NCBI GenBank assembly: GCA_003640385.1
Contig: RCAB01000033.1
Coordinates: 62,001-126,000, forward strand
DNA length: 64,000 bases
Direction: 5' to 3'
DNA from: Setaria digitata
Lineage: Eukaryota > Nematoda > Chromadorea > Rhabditida > Setariidae
Shown here: positions 27,340-40,400 of the stretch, in pieces
How positions within the stretch are numbered: position 1 is the first letter of the stretch
Layout: every line of letters begins with the position of its first letter
The notes under the pieces: generated by a model
Database searches by the model: none
What the model was told of the DNA's origin: nothing
What the model saw: only the letters and a program-made list of their open reading frames with translations
Translations under genes and position numbers: made by a program

Positions 27340-27835
27340 TTATCCTCTTAGTTAAAGTAAGAGTAAGTTTGGCTCCCCAATCGACATCTTTAACTTTGGA
27401 TTTATTTTTTCTAACATACACACTTTTAGCACTAATTTTTTCCTTCAAATTAGTTAAACATATTCCTAATATATATTGAGGGAACAGTTAAGTTGAGATT
27501 TCTTTCGTGTTATAATTCATCCGAAATTCTCTCTGCTTCTCCTTTGGAATTTTCTAAACCCCTTTTCTTACAGCTGCAGTATGGATGACGTTCTTTCGTT
27601 AAAATTCAATTGGTTACTTCTCATACAGAGATGATTTCCAAGAAAATGATTTATATTTTTCATAGTACAGTTTTTCAAAACAATATTTAATGAAAATCAG
27701 CCACTGCATTTATTCTATTCAAATCTCAATTGATATATCGACAGTAGGCTAACTAAAATGAATTCACTAGAGTTCTTGTGACCAATTTTAAAATGGCTTG
27801 AAATAAGAGTTTATTCGTCGTGATATTGCTAGAAA
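27340..27835 (+). pseudogene. Decayed partial copy of the 5' end of inhibitor-2 gene
   Basis: This segment matches the region around the start of the inhibitor-2 gene at about 29,050-29,665. Shared blocks include the upstream CACTTTT(A/G)GCACTAATTT, the acceptor block TTTTCTAAACCC followed by CTTACAG, an ATG with GA next to it (27,591 versus 29,278), TTGTTAAAATTCA-like intron sequence, and TTTTTCAAAACAATATTT before exon 2. The copy lacks most of exon 1 and the start of intron 1, and its exon 2 counterpart is unrecognisable as protein. It therefore cannot encode inhibitor 2. It is interpreted as an old tandem duplication followed by deletion and drift. Confidence 0.75.
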
Positions 27836-29154
27836 ATGCGATGTTTCTGCAATACTGGGGCTACATAATCATTTGATTAGAAACTTCTATGAAAACAAAT
27901 AGTACTAACAACGTCCGAACCAGTTCCATGAAATGTCTGTCCCTCACGTCAGAAATTTTAACATCGATATTTCGAGAGCCGCGTTATCTATTAACTCTAG
28001 CGTGGAAGCTTGTGGTCCGGTTCTGTGAGTTTGTTTGTTCCTGTGTTCCTATTTCATTACGCAAGTTGTCGGATTATTGCGTTCCTGGCGAATTCTGCTT
28101 GGTCAGTATCAACTGCTATTATAAATTCTGCAGCCTGCATAAATGCACTTGCCTGTTATAGCACAATGAAATGTGAATTAAAGCACAAATCATACCAATT
28201 TTGATCAAACAGTAGTCGACATCATTGCCACCAGCGGAGTATCTTGAGACATTTTAAACCTACTTTTTCTGCTTTTGCTCATTTGGTTTTAGGGTATATT
28301 AGTGGTGCAGAACTTTGCTTGGCTTAGAATGTTCCAAACATATGTGATCTACAGTTTCACCCGCAAAATGGTGTAGATTTTCTCAGCAGCAGCGAATGAG
28401 TTGATACTTCAACATTATGTGTTCCCAGGAGATATATGAATGGTACAGAGTTACGCTGGAGCGTAAAGAGGCACCGAGAGTTCCCATAGTTTTGCTCACT
28501 TTAATGCTGTCTACCATTTTCCTACCTTAACAGTTTGAAAAGGAGGTGTGATAGAAGAAATTGAAAGAGTAATCAGAAGATGAATGGAGCGTATTTTTTT
28601 CTTTCTTTACGCTGTGCTTTGTATTGATCATTTTCAGTCACTACAGCTGCTTTATTATGTTTCCTTTTCTTTTCTATATTGTTTTGTAAGTATCCAGTAA
28701 AATAGTCTTTGCTGTAATAGTTCTACTTTAAGTGGGTTACCACGAGCTAGTTGAGAAGCGATTGAAAAGGTGAATTTTCTTTGATCACTTCCATTTGTTG
28801 ACTTCGAACTCTATTTGTCCTATAGCACTGCAAAGGAAATTAAGCAAAGGAAATTGAATTATTTTAGATTTATTAAAAAGCTGCGACGTGATAGCCGGTT
28901 AAAGTTTATGATTTTTACCGTTTATCTGTGCGGCTTCTAACAGGTTTGAAAATTAGGACACTCTCTTTTCACTGCTTTGACTTCTAATGCAAGAAATTGG
29001 AGTTTGTTGAAATACATCATGCACGCAGTACTTTCGTCACTTTATTCTGTTGGTCGAGGTAAGAAATATTTAGCTGCCGAGTCGATAACTTTGTTTAACA
29101 CAAGCACTTTTGGCACTAATTTTTTTACTTAGATCAGTCATGTTCGATTATTTC
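27836..29154. other. Spacer between the decayed copy and inhibitor 2
   Basis: No supported gene. Two overlapping plus-strand frames (27889-28161 and 28010-28204) occupy a locally less AT-rich patch but show no family motif and no exon partners. The rest is AT-rich intergenic sequence. Confidence 0.5.
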
Positions 29155-29212
29155 CTATATATATATATATATATATATATAGGAAATATATATATATATA
29201 TATATATTTATA
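29155..29212. repeat. Paired TA microsatellites forming an inverted repeat
   Basis: Two TA runs are separated by a short GGAAA, with TTTCC just before the first, so TTTCCTATA...TATAGGAAA is palindromic. It lies about 65 bp before the inhibitor-2 start codon, in the presumed promoter or 5' UTR. Confidence 0.85.
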
Positions 29213-29277
29213 GCTAACGTGCCGGACCTATACTTCATCTATGCAATTTTCTAAACCCTTTCCCTTACAGCCGCATC

Positions 29278-31069
29278 ATGGACAATGATCAGAAACCTGG
29301 TGACACGCGCGTACTTGATCCAAGCGAGTATTTGAAATTGAAACCAAAAAAGTCGATTCTCAAGGTTTTACTTTAAATACCAGCTGTCATAATATATCCA
29401 TATCTGAAACAAAATTTTACGCGCTGTATTTGTTTTGACTTTAGAAGTGAATTTATTGTTAAAATTCATTTGATCACTTAACATGCGAAGGAGATTTTTT
29501 CTGTATATGGTTTTTCAAAACAATATTTCATGCAAAGCAACCATCTGCGGAAGAAAGCAAACGTATTGTTGATGATCGAGCCCATTTTGATGAAATGAAC
29601 ATCATCGCAACTCATCATCCTGTTGATAAAGATTATGGGTTTGTATTTCCGCGTATATTGCTCGTAGAATTCAATGGATTATACACATGAGATAAATCTT
29701 GACCGTCATAGGATAACATTTTATGTCTGAATGTTTCACTTAGAACTGACCGGCTTATGAATTTCTTAAAGCCACGTTGGAATTTTTATTTCCTAATTAA
29801 TTACTAGCTAATACTTTATTTCCTTACCCTCATTTATGGATTTTCCAGTTCGTTCTACTTATCTGTAACAAAACTTTTATGGGAAAGTATTGGATTTATT
29901 AGGACATGGCAGCAGCTGGACAAGTCACGTGTCATAATTACTTCAGACACACCGAAGAAGCAGGGTCTATAACTTATTGATTATTTTGAAAGTGCTCATA
30001 CTATTAATTTTTTTTTTGCGGTTGTTAATTTCAAAACTGTCGTAAAAAAAAAACATGTTTATGCAGAACACGCAGTTATATAGAAACTTGATTGCGAACT
30101 CAGTACTATTTCATGGATGCTTGTTATTTAACCTTTGATATTTCTTCAGTTCTTGTACTATATCCATTAATATTATTCCTTTTTTAAAAACTTTTGCTTT
30201 TTCTGCAGTCTTGGCTTGAATTTCATGCCAGTTATTCGAAAATATGCATTCTATGCATATTTACTTCTCGTACCATGCTTCAAAATTTTCCAAAGCTGTG
30301 TAGAAAGCTCTTGATTTATCCAGAATACTTCCTTTTATCTTTTAGGCACATGAAGATTGATGAGCCAAAAACTCCGTACCATGGATATAGTGATAGCGAA
30401 GACGATGCGGACATTCACTCTTCAAAAGCACCACGTCGCGTTTCTTTGGTTGGAGCAGTTGATCCAGTGAAACTAGCTGAGAGTATTGAAGCGGGAGCGT
30501 CAATCCCTCCAGCGTATCTCTGCAGAAGTTTACCAGATGACGATGACGATGTCGAGCTTACTCCTGAACAGATTGGTTGGTTAATTTTCTATTAGTTTGT
30601 TCCACGTCAGTATTTTTTGTTCTGCCTTCGTGGATGAGAATGATTATGTCCAAAGTTTCATTTTTTTTTTATTTTTATTTTTAATAGCAGTTATATTTAC
30701 TATGAATAAATTCTCTATTTCACCAATATCAGTCAAAGCGAAAAAGTTTAACAGGTTTGCTGGTATGATATTGGACATTATCACCTTTGAGGTTTAGAAT
30801 ACATACTTCCCGTCATTATTCAAATTTCCTAGTAACAAAGCTATTGAAAGTGTAGTTTTGTTTTCGGCAATTGGTAATTAAACCTTTTTAATTCTTTCAC
30901 TGAGGGAATATTTTGAATTGAGATGAGTGGAGCGTTCGTTCTTGATTTCGTTTCGCTTTCAGCCCGTAAGTGTGAATTTGAAAAAAAAAGAAAAATGCAT
31001 TACAATGAAGGTGCAGCGTTGTTGCGAGCAAAAGAGTTATTAGCAAAGGATGAAGAAAACATGGAATAG
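29278..31069 (+). CDS. PPP1R2: Protein phosphatase 1 inhibitor 2 (IPP-2)
   Basis: Small, largely disordered inhibitor and regulator of PP1 catalytic subunits; the nematode counterpart is known as szy-2. Four exons: 29278-29364, 29538-29638, 30346-30575 and 30963-31069, all in phase, giving 174 residues (human about 205). Family landmarks appear in order. KKSILK near residue 25 is the degenerate RVxF-type PP1 contact. [19 protein letters not shown] is followed by [11 protein letters not shown], whose Thr-Pro corresponds to the GSK3-type phosphosite. Next come the acidic segment and LTPEQ, then [12 protein letters not shown] near the C-terminus, which occupies the PP1 active site. An acceptor (CTTACAG) lies 7 bp before the ATG. 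A decayed copy of the 5' region lies 1.7 kb upstream. A possible AATAAA is at 31,441. Confidence 0.93.
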
Positions 31070-34000
31070 AATTGTCATTTGAAAACCAGTCCTACTACTG
31101 ATTTGTTCTTAATGGCTCCATCAGATTCTACAAAAATGTCCTTGTGCAGTTCTTCGATGTTATTTAATGTTTGCATTTTAATGACTCACTGTTTTGATCC
31201 GAAGAATCTGTATAGAAAATGGATTTGAAGTTATAAAATGATAGAAATCAAAAAAAAAAAAAAAAAAAGCTCGAACAAGATTGAAATTCAAAGGAAAAAG
31301 TGGGGAAAAAGTCGTGCATTTTTTTTTTTTTTAATGTTTATTAAAGATTCCTTTTCTCAATTTATTTCACACTTGTCTGGTTGTAGGGACGTTCAGCTCA
31401 ATTTTTTGGTAGTGGTAAGATCAGAAAGAAAAAAAAGTGAAATAAATTTTATTTTTAACTATTGTACTGTGCAAGGACTAACCATAAATGTACTATGTAA
31501 CTGCTTGTGCCAGAGTTTGGAAATTGCAGAGCTTTTCTCATGGTGGGCTAGTCCTGATTTCGTTAAAAAAGCTTTAAGAATATTATATATAGCATTTGTT
31601 CCATTTTAGCATGGGGGAGTTTTATTTTTAGATGGCATGAAATGTTTCTACCATAAAATGAAAGGACAAGATCCACTGTAATGGAGATCCTTCTTTTTTA
31701 GTTTATTTGTACAGTGATTGTCGAAGAAAAAGGTCCTTGTGTTTGTGTCAGAATTTATGAACAGTCTAGATTTTGCTTTTTTTCCTTCAATTTCTGTTTA
31801 CTGGGAACAATCTTTTTTGAAATTCTCAGTGACATTGAAGCAGCCGTCCTTTCATTTCTGTATTCGACGAGCCATAAATTTCGCGCAACTTAAGCTTACT
31901 ATAATTTTTGAGGCAAGCAAGAACTCCGTTAATTTATTTCGCTGAACTGTTGTTTGATTATGTCTATTCACAAGGAAAATAAATACTGTTCCTGGTTGAA
32001 GTATGTTTTTATGATAGTTCAAACTTTATATTATTGAAAAAGAAATCCAAGCTTGTTGATAATTAACGGTATCCAGTAAGCGTTTGTTGTTCAGAGAATT
32101 CTGAATTGTTCGAAATTTCCAACTCCCTCTGTCTCGGTGATTACCTTGAAAGCTCTGTGTTATGGATTTGCCTTGCCAATTTTGTGGCATCCTATTTGTC
32201 GTTTGAGTTATTTTTTATGGTTTTCATGGATTGATTTACCTCATATCTATAAAATATCTCTATGGCGTTTTTTTTTTTTTTTTTTTTTTTTTTAGTACAG
32301 AATTTGAATTATGATTGCTAGAACTTATTCAGTATTGTTTTCAAAATGCACAACCATCTGTGACTGTCATGACGCTTAATCATTAACTTGAACCGTGTCC
32401 AGATTTCCCATTTTGTTCATCTCGTAACTAACCTGATTCATGTCCAATCAAGTAAATTTGTAACCACTTGTTTATTTAGCGTAGTTGGTAGCTGAGACTA
32501 GCAGAGTATGAATTATTCAACTTTATTCAGTTGATTAGGATCTTCCGTGTAGAGGCGTTGTGTATACTGATTAAAATTCGCTAATGTCCTTTCCGACATC
32601 CGTTTCCTAAAATTAACGGAGAATTTCTTGTTTATGAATTTATGGGTGTTCATATTTTCCTACGGCATATACGTATATTAACGTCCACAAACAAATTGGA
32701 ATCATAAACTCAGTAAAATGAGTAATCACTGGAAAAGATTCTTCTCTAGTCATAACTGACTTCAGCCAGAGTACTTTTCCTATATAAAGGCTAAAAATTT
32801 GAGCAGCAAATGAAATTTCCGGTGTATTAAGTTCAGGACCAACCCTCTTTTGCTTTCAAAATCTCAAGTGCAAAAAGTTTTGGTTATTCTATTAATTTTT
32901 CCAGCATATTTTCTTTCATCGCGGAAACTATTCATTGACTTTTTCAGATTACTCACATTTCTGTAGTCAAAACTAACTACTGTTTTGCAAAAACAGTCTT
33001 CCTTCATTCAGATCCTACTACTTTTAGGGACCTCATTACTATTGCTTCGTCATAATAGCAAGTACTAAACACATTTGAAAAAAAGATAGACTCTATTTGC
33101 ATGAACAAAAATAATTATGAATTTTTTGAGTTCGTAGGAGAAATGGATGTATTACACGAATAGTATGACAAATGCTCTTTTAATATGTAAGAGGAAACCA
33201 ATTCATCAGTTGTTCTTCATAGTTGGTATTTCCCATCTAGAAAGTTTTATATCACTGAAGACTTCTCCAGGACGAGAATTGTTACAGCTCATTTTCTTAA
33301 ACCGAAATAGTTCCGATCTACAATCTGATGTGCATAACAGTGTCGCGCGAATCTCAATGCAAGACGCGGATTCTTGACGACTTGCTTACATATCGTAATT
33401 GACACGTTTGATTCAGGTCATGGATCTTAAGAATGAGTACCCTGGGAAATCTGTTGAAGTATCTTATCGAACGGTTAAGGAAACCTACACACGACTTCAT
33501 CTCCGTTGGGCGAGGTGACAAGGGAAACTTCCATACAAAATTTAAGACTTTGGTGTCTGTCTCGAATATGCTGTTAGTAAAACTACAAATCTGCAAATGA
33601 CTATAATCCTGGAATATTTTTGTTGTCTGGCTTGTCCTATCCATAACAAAAATGATGCCGTATACGGTTGAAAGAACTCAACCTTCTGGTGTTCTCCAAT
33701 ATTTTAGGTAATAAATGACCTCAAAAGCTCAATAAAACTGGAGAAAGGAGGTGCAATGGAAGTCCCAAAATAAAACAACAGTCATCATCTCTCTCTGGAA
33801 GGAAAAACAGGGTTAAAATCAATCTGAGAAACAACTTTAATAACCTTTCGTATGTTTTATTACAATATCTTTTATCTGTGTATTCCTTCAATAAATTTAC
33901 AATCTTCCCCAACACACGTGTGTAGTGAGCCCTCTTCATTCACTTGGAGTTAAGCGCGAGTGAATACAAAAATTTCACTTGAAAACGACAAGATTAGAAC

Positions 34001-34428
34001 AGTCGGATTATGATGACACACAGTGGTCAAAAATCAAAATCAACGAATGGTCGATAACCTCTACAAAACCCTACAGAAAAAGACATTAAATTAATTGAAC
34101 ATTACATACGCCTGTACTGTCACAATGCCGCTAAAAAGCATTTGGAAAATCATGCCCCTATAATATAACAAAAAACATTTTAAAATAGAAGTTGCCAGGC
34201 TTTCTCCAAAACAGAATGAATAATTTGAAAAAAGCTGGATACTGTGTTCACATATGCTCTATAAAGGAGTCGAACATCGACTTGAACAGTGAAAACGAAA
34301 CGCCGTTAAAAAGTTCATTCATAAAAATCCACCAGTTAACAACACAGGAAACAAGTCTATCGAACAAAAAATTCAACAGTTTCAAGAATAATAGAAATGA
34401 CTCAACAATTAAATATATTGAAGTCTCT
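31070..34428. other. Intergenic region between convergent inhibitor 2 and HECTD1
   Basis: This space lies between two convergent genes and must contain both 3' UTRs. It has a 19-base A run (31,250-31,268) and a 26-base T run (32,268-32,293). Frames of 60-120 codons (for example 31238-31609 plus, 33354-33644 minus) show no recognisable motif. On the minus strand an AATAAA reads at 33,856-33,861, about 570 bp after the HECTD1 stop, and could serve as its poly(A) signal. Nothing else is recognised. Confidence 0.55.
32268..32293. repeat. 26-base T homopolymer
   Basis: Uninterrupted T run ending in TTTAG, in the spacer between convergent genes. No exon follows it, so it is probably not functioning as an acceptor. 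Confidence 0.9.
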
Positions 34429-37400
34429 TCAATTCAGATGGAAACCTTTTTCGTTTGTAGCTGTTAAAAGACGTTCACGCATAATTTCCACAGAACTGTA
34501 ATCAGGCAATTTCAAGTAATGAACACAAGTATTCACAGATGGGTAACTACCATCACCGCTATCCACTTTTCGCACAATTGTCAGACGTGGATGTAAATTT
34601 GCAAGACCACCTATAAATAACAGTCACAAACACAGGAAATACGATAAGTGAAATAAAGTTCGAAAATAAAAATATTACAGTAAAAAAAAGTCGAAACGTA
34701 TAATGGAGGGAGTGGCAACCATTTAGTTTTAGTTATTTCATATATGAACCTGGTGGCAGTGAAGAACAACCAGTTGTAAACTGTAAAAAGGACTTGCGCT
34801 CGCTGGCATTCATTCCTAATAGAACATCAACAAATCGTAAGAAGCCTGGCGACTCTTTCGTATAACCCAGTTTTGGCTCAGTGAAATTGATAATATCCTC
34901 TCGACTCCACTGCGGGCATTGATCGCCAGAGAGCAGAGTCTGAAAATTTGTCAATCCTTGTTTGAAAGTACAAAGCAATGTAACTTGAGGAAGAGAAATC
35001 GGAGAATAATTTAACAAAAAACCAACAATTAAAAATAGCAATGCTGGAAAAACGTAAAAACCTACCTGTAGTTCTTTTGGATCAAACATTCTCAGATTCC
35101 GCAAAGGAAAAACAAGATCGAATCCTTCACGAAATGCTCTCAGCTAAAAATTATTGAAATTGGTGTATGGGGAAACACACTCTTTATCTTCTTTAGTCTT
35201 CCTTTTTGAAAATTTCAGAAACAATTAACTTTGAAGACACAATTAATAAGACTATAAGTCCGAAAAATGGCTGAATTCGAAGTAATAGATTACGGCAAGG
35301 ATAGTATACAAAGTCCATCAAATAGCACTTATTAAAATGTTAAATTCATTTTTCTTAATACTCAAGAATTTCATTTGAAAACAAAACTTGGAAAAATCGA
35401 AATTTTAAATTACTCAAAATGATAATTTTATTACTTCAAATCCAGTGAAAACGAAGGAACGCAGAAATAAATAAATACGACATATCCTCAAATTACGGAA
35501 CAAAACTGCACTTCTACAGCCTATCAATATTTTTTTAAAAGTGCAACATAAAGTTTACACCTGATTAAGAATACCAGAATTGAGGTAAAAATTTGTGCAC
35601 GCGGCAACGTAAAGTTCAACATTATCAGCAGTGACATCGACATTCGCGCCATTTTCAATAAGTTCCATTTGCTTGTAATTGAATACGGTTGACGACGGAT
35701 TTACACTGAAATATTTAACCTTTCAAAATCGAAAAACATGCAGTTAACGAGCCAAAAGACTCGTCGATCACAAAAAAAAAAAAAAAAAAAAAAAATGAAC
35801 CTAATAAAAGTGTACTTACCAAAAGGTTAATGATAAATCTTCAACAGTACATTTTGAACCGCCAATATTTAGTTTGAGCTGTTGAATTTTCTGCCGTCGG
35901 ATATCCGAATCAAACTCGTGATGGTCCTCAATGGCGCGTTTCTGGACTATGTAACTACTCAGCTCTTTTAATATATGACCTGAATAACTTTTTTTTTTTA
36001 TTTAAATAACTCGACCAAAAACATGAATGACAGCTCTTCATTCTAAACGAAAAAAAAAAGGAAAAAAAAAGAGAAAGCTGTAAGCAGTTTTTAAACCATC
36101 ATTTAGATCTATGGTTAAAATTCTGCTAATCTTTAACTTAATATAAAATCGAAATGCGTTGCCTAATCAGTTGCACTAACTTGAAAGGAAAAAACACTGC
36201 AAAACCGAGGATATCGCCATTAATTTTACTGAAAAATTTACTTCTACCAAAAGTCTAAAACGTGAATCTCAGTTTTGCAGAAAAATCCTGCGCTGAATAT
36301 AAAGAGTTAATGAATAATAAAAAAAAGTAATAAACACATAACTGAAGCTGGACAAACCTTTCACTGGCGATACTTCTTCCAAATCGTCCAAACTTAGTAC
36401 ACCACTTAGATCTACTACTTCTTCTTCAGCTAACTAAATAATAAAAAATAGCACACAATGTTAAAAGAAAAAAATTTCTATATAACTACATGAAACTCAT
36501 ATCTCAAAAGTTGAATATCCTAACAAATCATTCCACAAAACAGAAAATGGAAAAGGAAAAGGAGCTAATAGAATTTACGATAGCATTTTACTCATTTTCT
36601 CAAATGAACAGAGGCTGATACCTGTGAGCTGGTAATTATTTTTAAGAATGATTGAGAAAGCGGTAAATCCACCAAACGACCATCTTGGAGTACTTTTGCC
36701 AGGAAAATACCGAAAATTCGAAACAGTTTAGAAACACGACAGTTCTCTACGGAAGATACTGGTAATGAAGCCGGAAAGAGTCCTCCAGCACGGCGAACAT
36801 AATATCTAAATGTTCATAGAGACATCACTTCTGTCAAAATTAAACAGGAAAAAAGGGGCTGTAAAAGACAGGAAATCTAATGTTAACAATAACAAGAAAC
36901 AGACAAAACGTACCCCGCTGGTTTCATACCCTCACCAAGATCCAGTTCTTCTGTCTGATTCGTATCTAAATCATCACAGATCCACATTGCCAAATTTTTA
37001 CGTTGAAATTCGGCGGCCATCTAAATTACCTAACCATCATAATGTAAGCTGTCTAAAGAATCAGCGCAAACTTATTTCCCTAAAAAAAGAACTAATTAGA
37101 GAAATACAACGTCAAAGTGCAAACCAAAGCATAAAATTCGAGCGTAGGTCCAAGTCCAGTCCCCTCTTCATCAATATATTCAACTTCCAACACTGCTTTT
37201 CTAGAAGCATGGAACTCCATAAGTCGGATAGCATATTCGAATAACTGCTCATCATTACGAGGAACCTAGAATTAAATCCTCTGCAGAGCTTTCATTAAAA
37301 AAAATATTCCAAATGTTGACCAAACAGTACAAGACCTCAAAACTTGATTTCTATAACTACCAAAATAATTTATACCGATTTAATTTTAGGAAAAAATACC

Positions 37401-40400
37401 TTAATACGTTCATGTTTAATTCGACCTATGCGAAACTCTGGATAATGATCATCTCTTCGAGTTCCAGCAAGATTCGATACTGCTACAGAAGTTGCCGCAC
37501 CACGAGATTGTTCAAGCATCTGTCAATGAAGTATTAAAATATTTTAGGCAACATGACCAATATCTTGATGCCTATACTTGACTACCCACATCGCTGTAGT
37601 TATAAGAATCAACAGGATCTATACGAAAAAGCTGCGCCTAACGTTCTAATTAAATCAATAATTTTTGCACCTGGTCGCGACGAGTCTGTAACCAAGCAAT
37701 CGAACGCGAAGCGCCAAATGCAGTAGCTCGAAAGTAATTATCCCTACAAAAAAAAAAAAAAAAAAAAAAAAAACAAGAAAATATACAAGCCACCAGCTGT
37801 TAATCCCCGTAGAGAACAATAACAGTCCCATCTTCCACTCAGTATTTTGATTTATTCCAAACTTCTCAATTCACAATATCTTATTATTCTCGCACTGTAC
37901 GAACAATCTACTGTATAAGGAACACGTCTGACAGAAATTCAAAACTCATAACATCACTCAACACCAATAATTTAATAACTTTAATCAAAGTTGATCAACA
38001 AAACCTGAACAGTTCTCATGTGTCTCATGTGACAGCAACTTTAAATGAGAGCTGTATCCCACAATGCAAAAAGTCAGAATTTAACGATGGTCAATTTTGG
38101 ACAATAATCAAGTGGGTACGAACCTTGTTTCAACACTAAATAAACACGGATATTTGAAAACAAGTTCGTCACACCACGCAGGTAAAGCTCTCGCAGAAAC
38201 AATCAACGGATCTGCCAACTCTTGCATCAGTTTCTGAGTTAATTTTTCACTAACAAAAATATCTTTCGATATTTCACATCCCGTAATACTTGTACCAAGT
38301 TGATATAAGTTTGAAAGAACAATGAGGATCTGCAATTCATGCTTAAGATATGTCTAATCACAAGAAGCTCCAATTTTCAACAACGACCCTACACTGCACA
38401 GAGTGTAAAAAATATCAAAATTTGCTATTTTCAGATTCCTGTTGATATGTCTGTAGATTACGAGAAAACAAAAGGGGAATTGAGCAGCAAAATCTTAGCA
38501 TTTTTCACAAGTATTTTTCCGGTTAAGGAGAATGAGAATGGTAACAAAAATAGCCAGACAAAGACAAAAGCTATTACAGTTTGTGAAAAGAAAAAAGCAA
38601 AACCAAAAATCCATATACACTTCCATAAAATAATTAAACTTACATTGCTAACATTTTGTGGGATACCATTCATTTCCACAACTTTGGTATTAACTGTCTG
38701 AAGAAATCCATTATTGTCACAAGCATCTCCGTAAATCAGTGTGTATGTTGGCTCCCAAACACGTCTTGTCCTTTCATTTTTCTAAAAAGTTATTAAACGG
38801 CTAATTTACTAGAACTTATACTTAGGTAAATGCACAGTCAAGTATTTAATAATCCAGCTAATGGAGAAAAGGAGCACAAATAATGGTAAAATTTCCATTA
38901 CCAAATTGTATTACTGAATATCAAAAAATTACAACACGACTATCACCACATGCACAGGAAAAACAAAAATGCATTAATTTCTTTCATAATTTTACCTGTC
39001 CCCACTCAACACTTTGAACAAGCTGCTGGAGGTAGAAAAATATAGATTTCTCATCATCATCCAACTCAACAGTAACATTACCGATATTCGCTAAATTGGG
39101 TCCTTGAAGGTACAGACGCAACTTTGGTTCCTGAAAAACATCACTAATGTATACGGACTCTCAGTAAATTTACCACTTAAACCATACTTCCGCTTCCGAA
39201 TGTAACAATGAACATCCAGAAGGAATTGTTGATTCATTCTGAGACTGACTGATATCCTCTGGCAGCTCGACATCCTGAGTCTGCAATAGCATCACATTAA
39301 AAGGCATGATTTTTAAAGGCATCGACGCGACTTTAAAAAAAAAAAAAAAAAAAAAAAAGAAACTCCGCAATGAATCGCTGCGTAAAATAGCCTTTGTCAA
39401 ATTCAACACGTGAAGCTTACAAAAACACAGCATAATCTGCAAAATTTATTATATAGTAACTTCTGTATACGGCAGCAAATCAAAGATACCTGATTGACGT
39501 TTGTCCTGCCTGGACGAGGATCGAAAGCAGGAATTAATGCCGGTAGTTGGTGTTTTAACACGAACTCATCATCCCAATTACGGCTGAGACCTATCCTACT
39601 CTGTTTGCTGTCACTTGGAGAGGTTGATGTTCGCAAGCTACGATCACTTATCAATCTCCCAGCTTCGCCCATCACAATCTTCAAATAAAAAATAAATAGC
39701 AAAGAATCCATCAGGACAAAGGAAAAAGAATTATAACTAACGCTTATCCCCAACTAGACAGGAAAAAAACTAATGTACAACATGAATTGAATATGAAGAG
39801 AAAAACCTTACTTGTTTCCAGTTCAGTTTTAATTCTCCACTTGGTCCAGTGTTACCACCAATAGACTGTCTGCGGAGAGCAGCTGCTGCCTGCGCTAATG
39901 TCTCCACAGATAAACCATTTGCATATTCCTCCTCACAGTCATCTTCGTTACCTTCATCTTGCACTTCATCATCATATATATCATCCTAAAACAGTAACAC
40001 GTATGATGGTCGCTAATGACAAGTAAGCAGAGAATTCAAATCTCTAGGGATGGATGCAAAAAAAAAACTTCAGTATCGGAAATATGCAAAAGGGTTGTAA
40101 TTCCAATAATAAAATCACAGTCAATCATTCAGGAAATAAGAAAGAAGTAAACCGAATATATACCTCAATTTCTTCTAGCTCAAGTCCGTTCAGAGAACCA
40201 CCAGAATCAATGATTTGTTGCATGACAACACTGCGTAAAACATCTGCATAACTCCCTATACGTGAACGGAAACTGCTACCATTATTTTGTACACTACGTC
40301 GAGGGCCTAAAATACAGACAAACTTCATTTATAATGGGTGGAAAAGATGTGTTTAACCAACAATTGCTTAAATATTTAAATAAGTAATCAAAAAAAGAAA

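Noticed and set aside
27889..28204. Overlapping frames, plus a 33-codon minus-strand frame loosely like a dehydrogenase nucleotide-binding strand
   Set aside because: Too short, bounded by stops, and the resemblance is weak. A bacterial endosymbiont fragment was considered but cannot be supported without a search.
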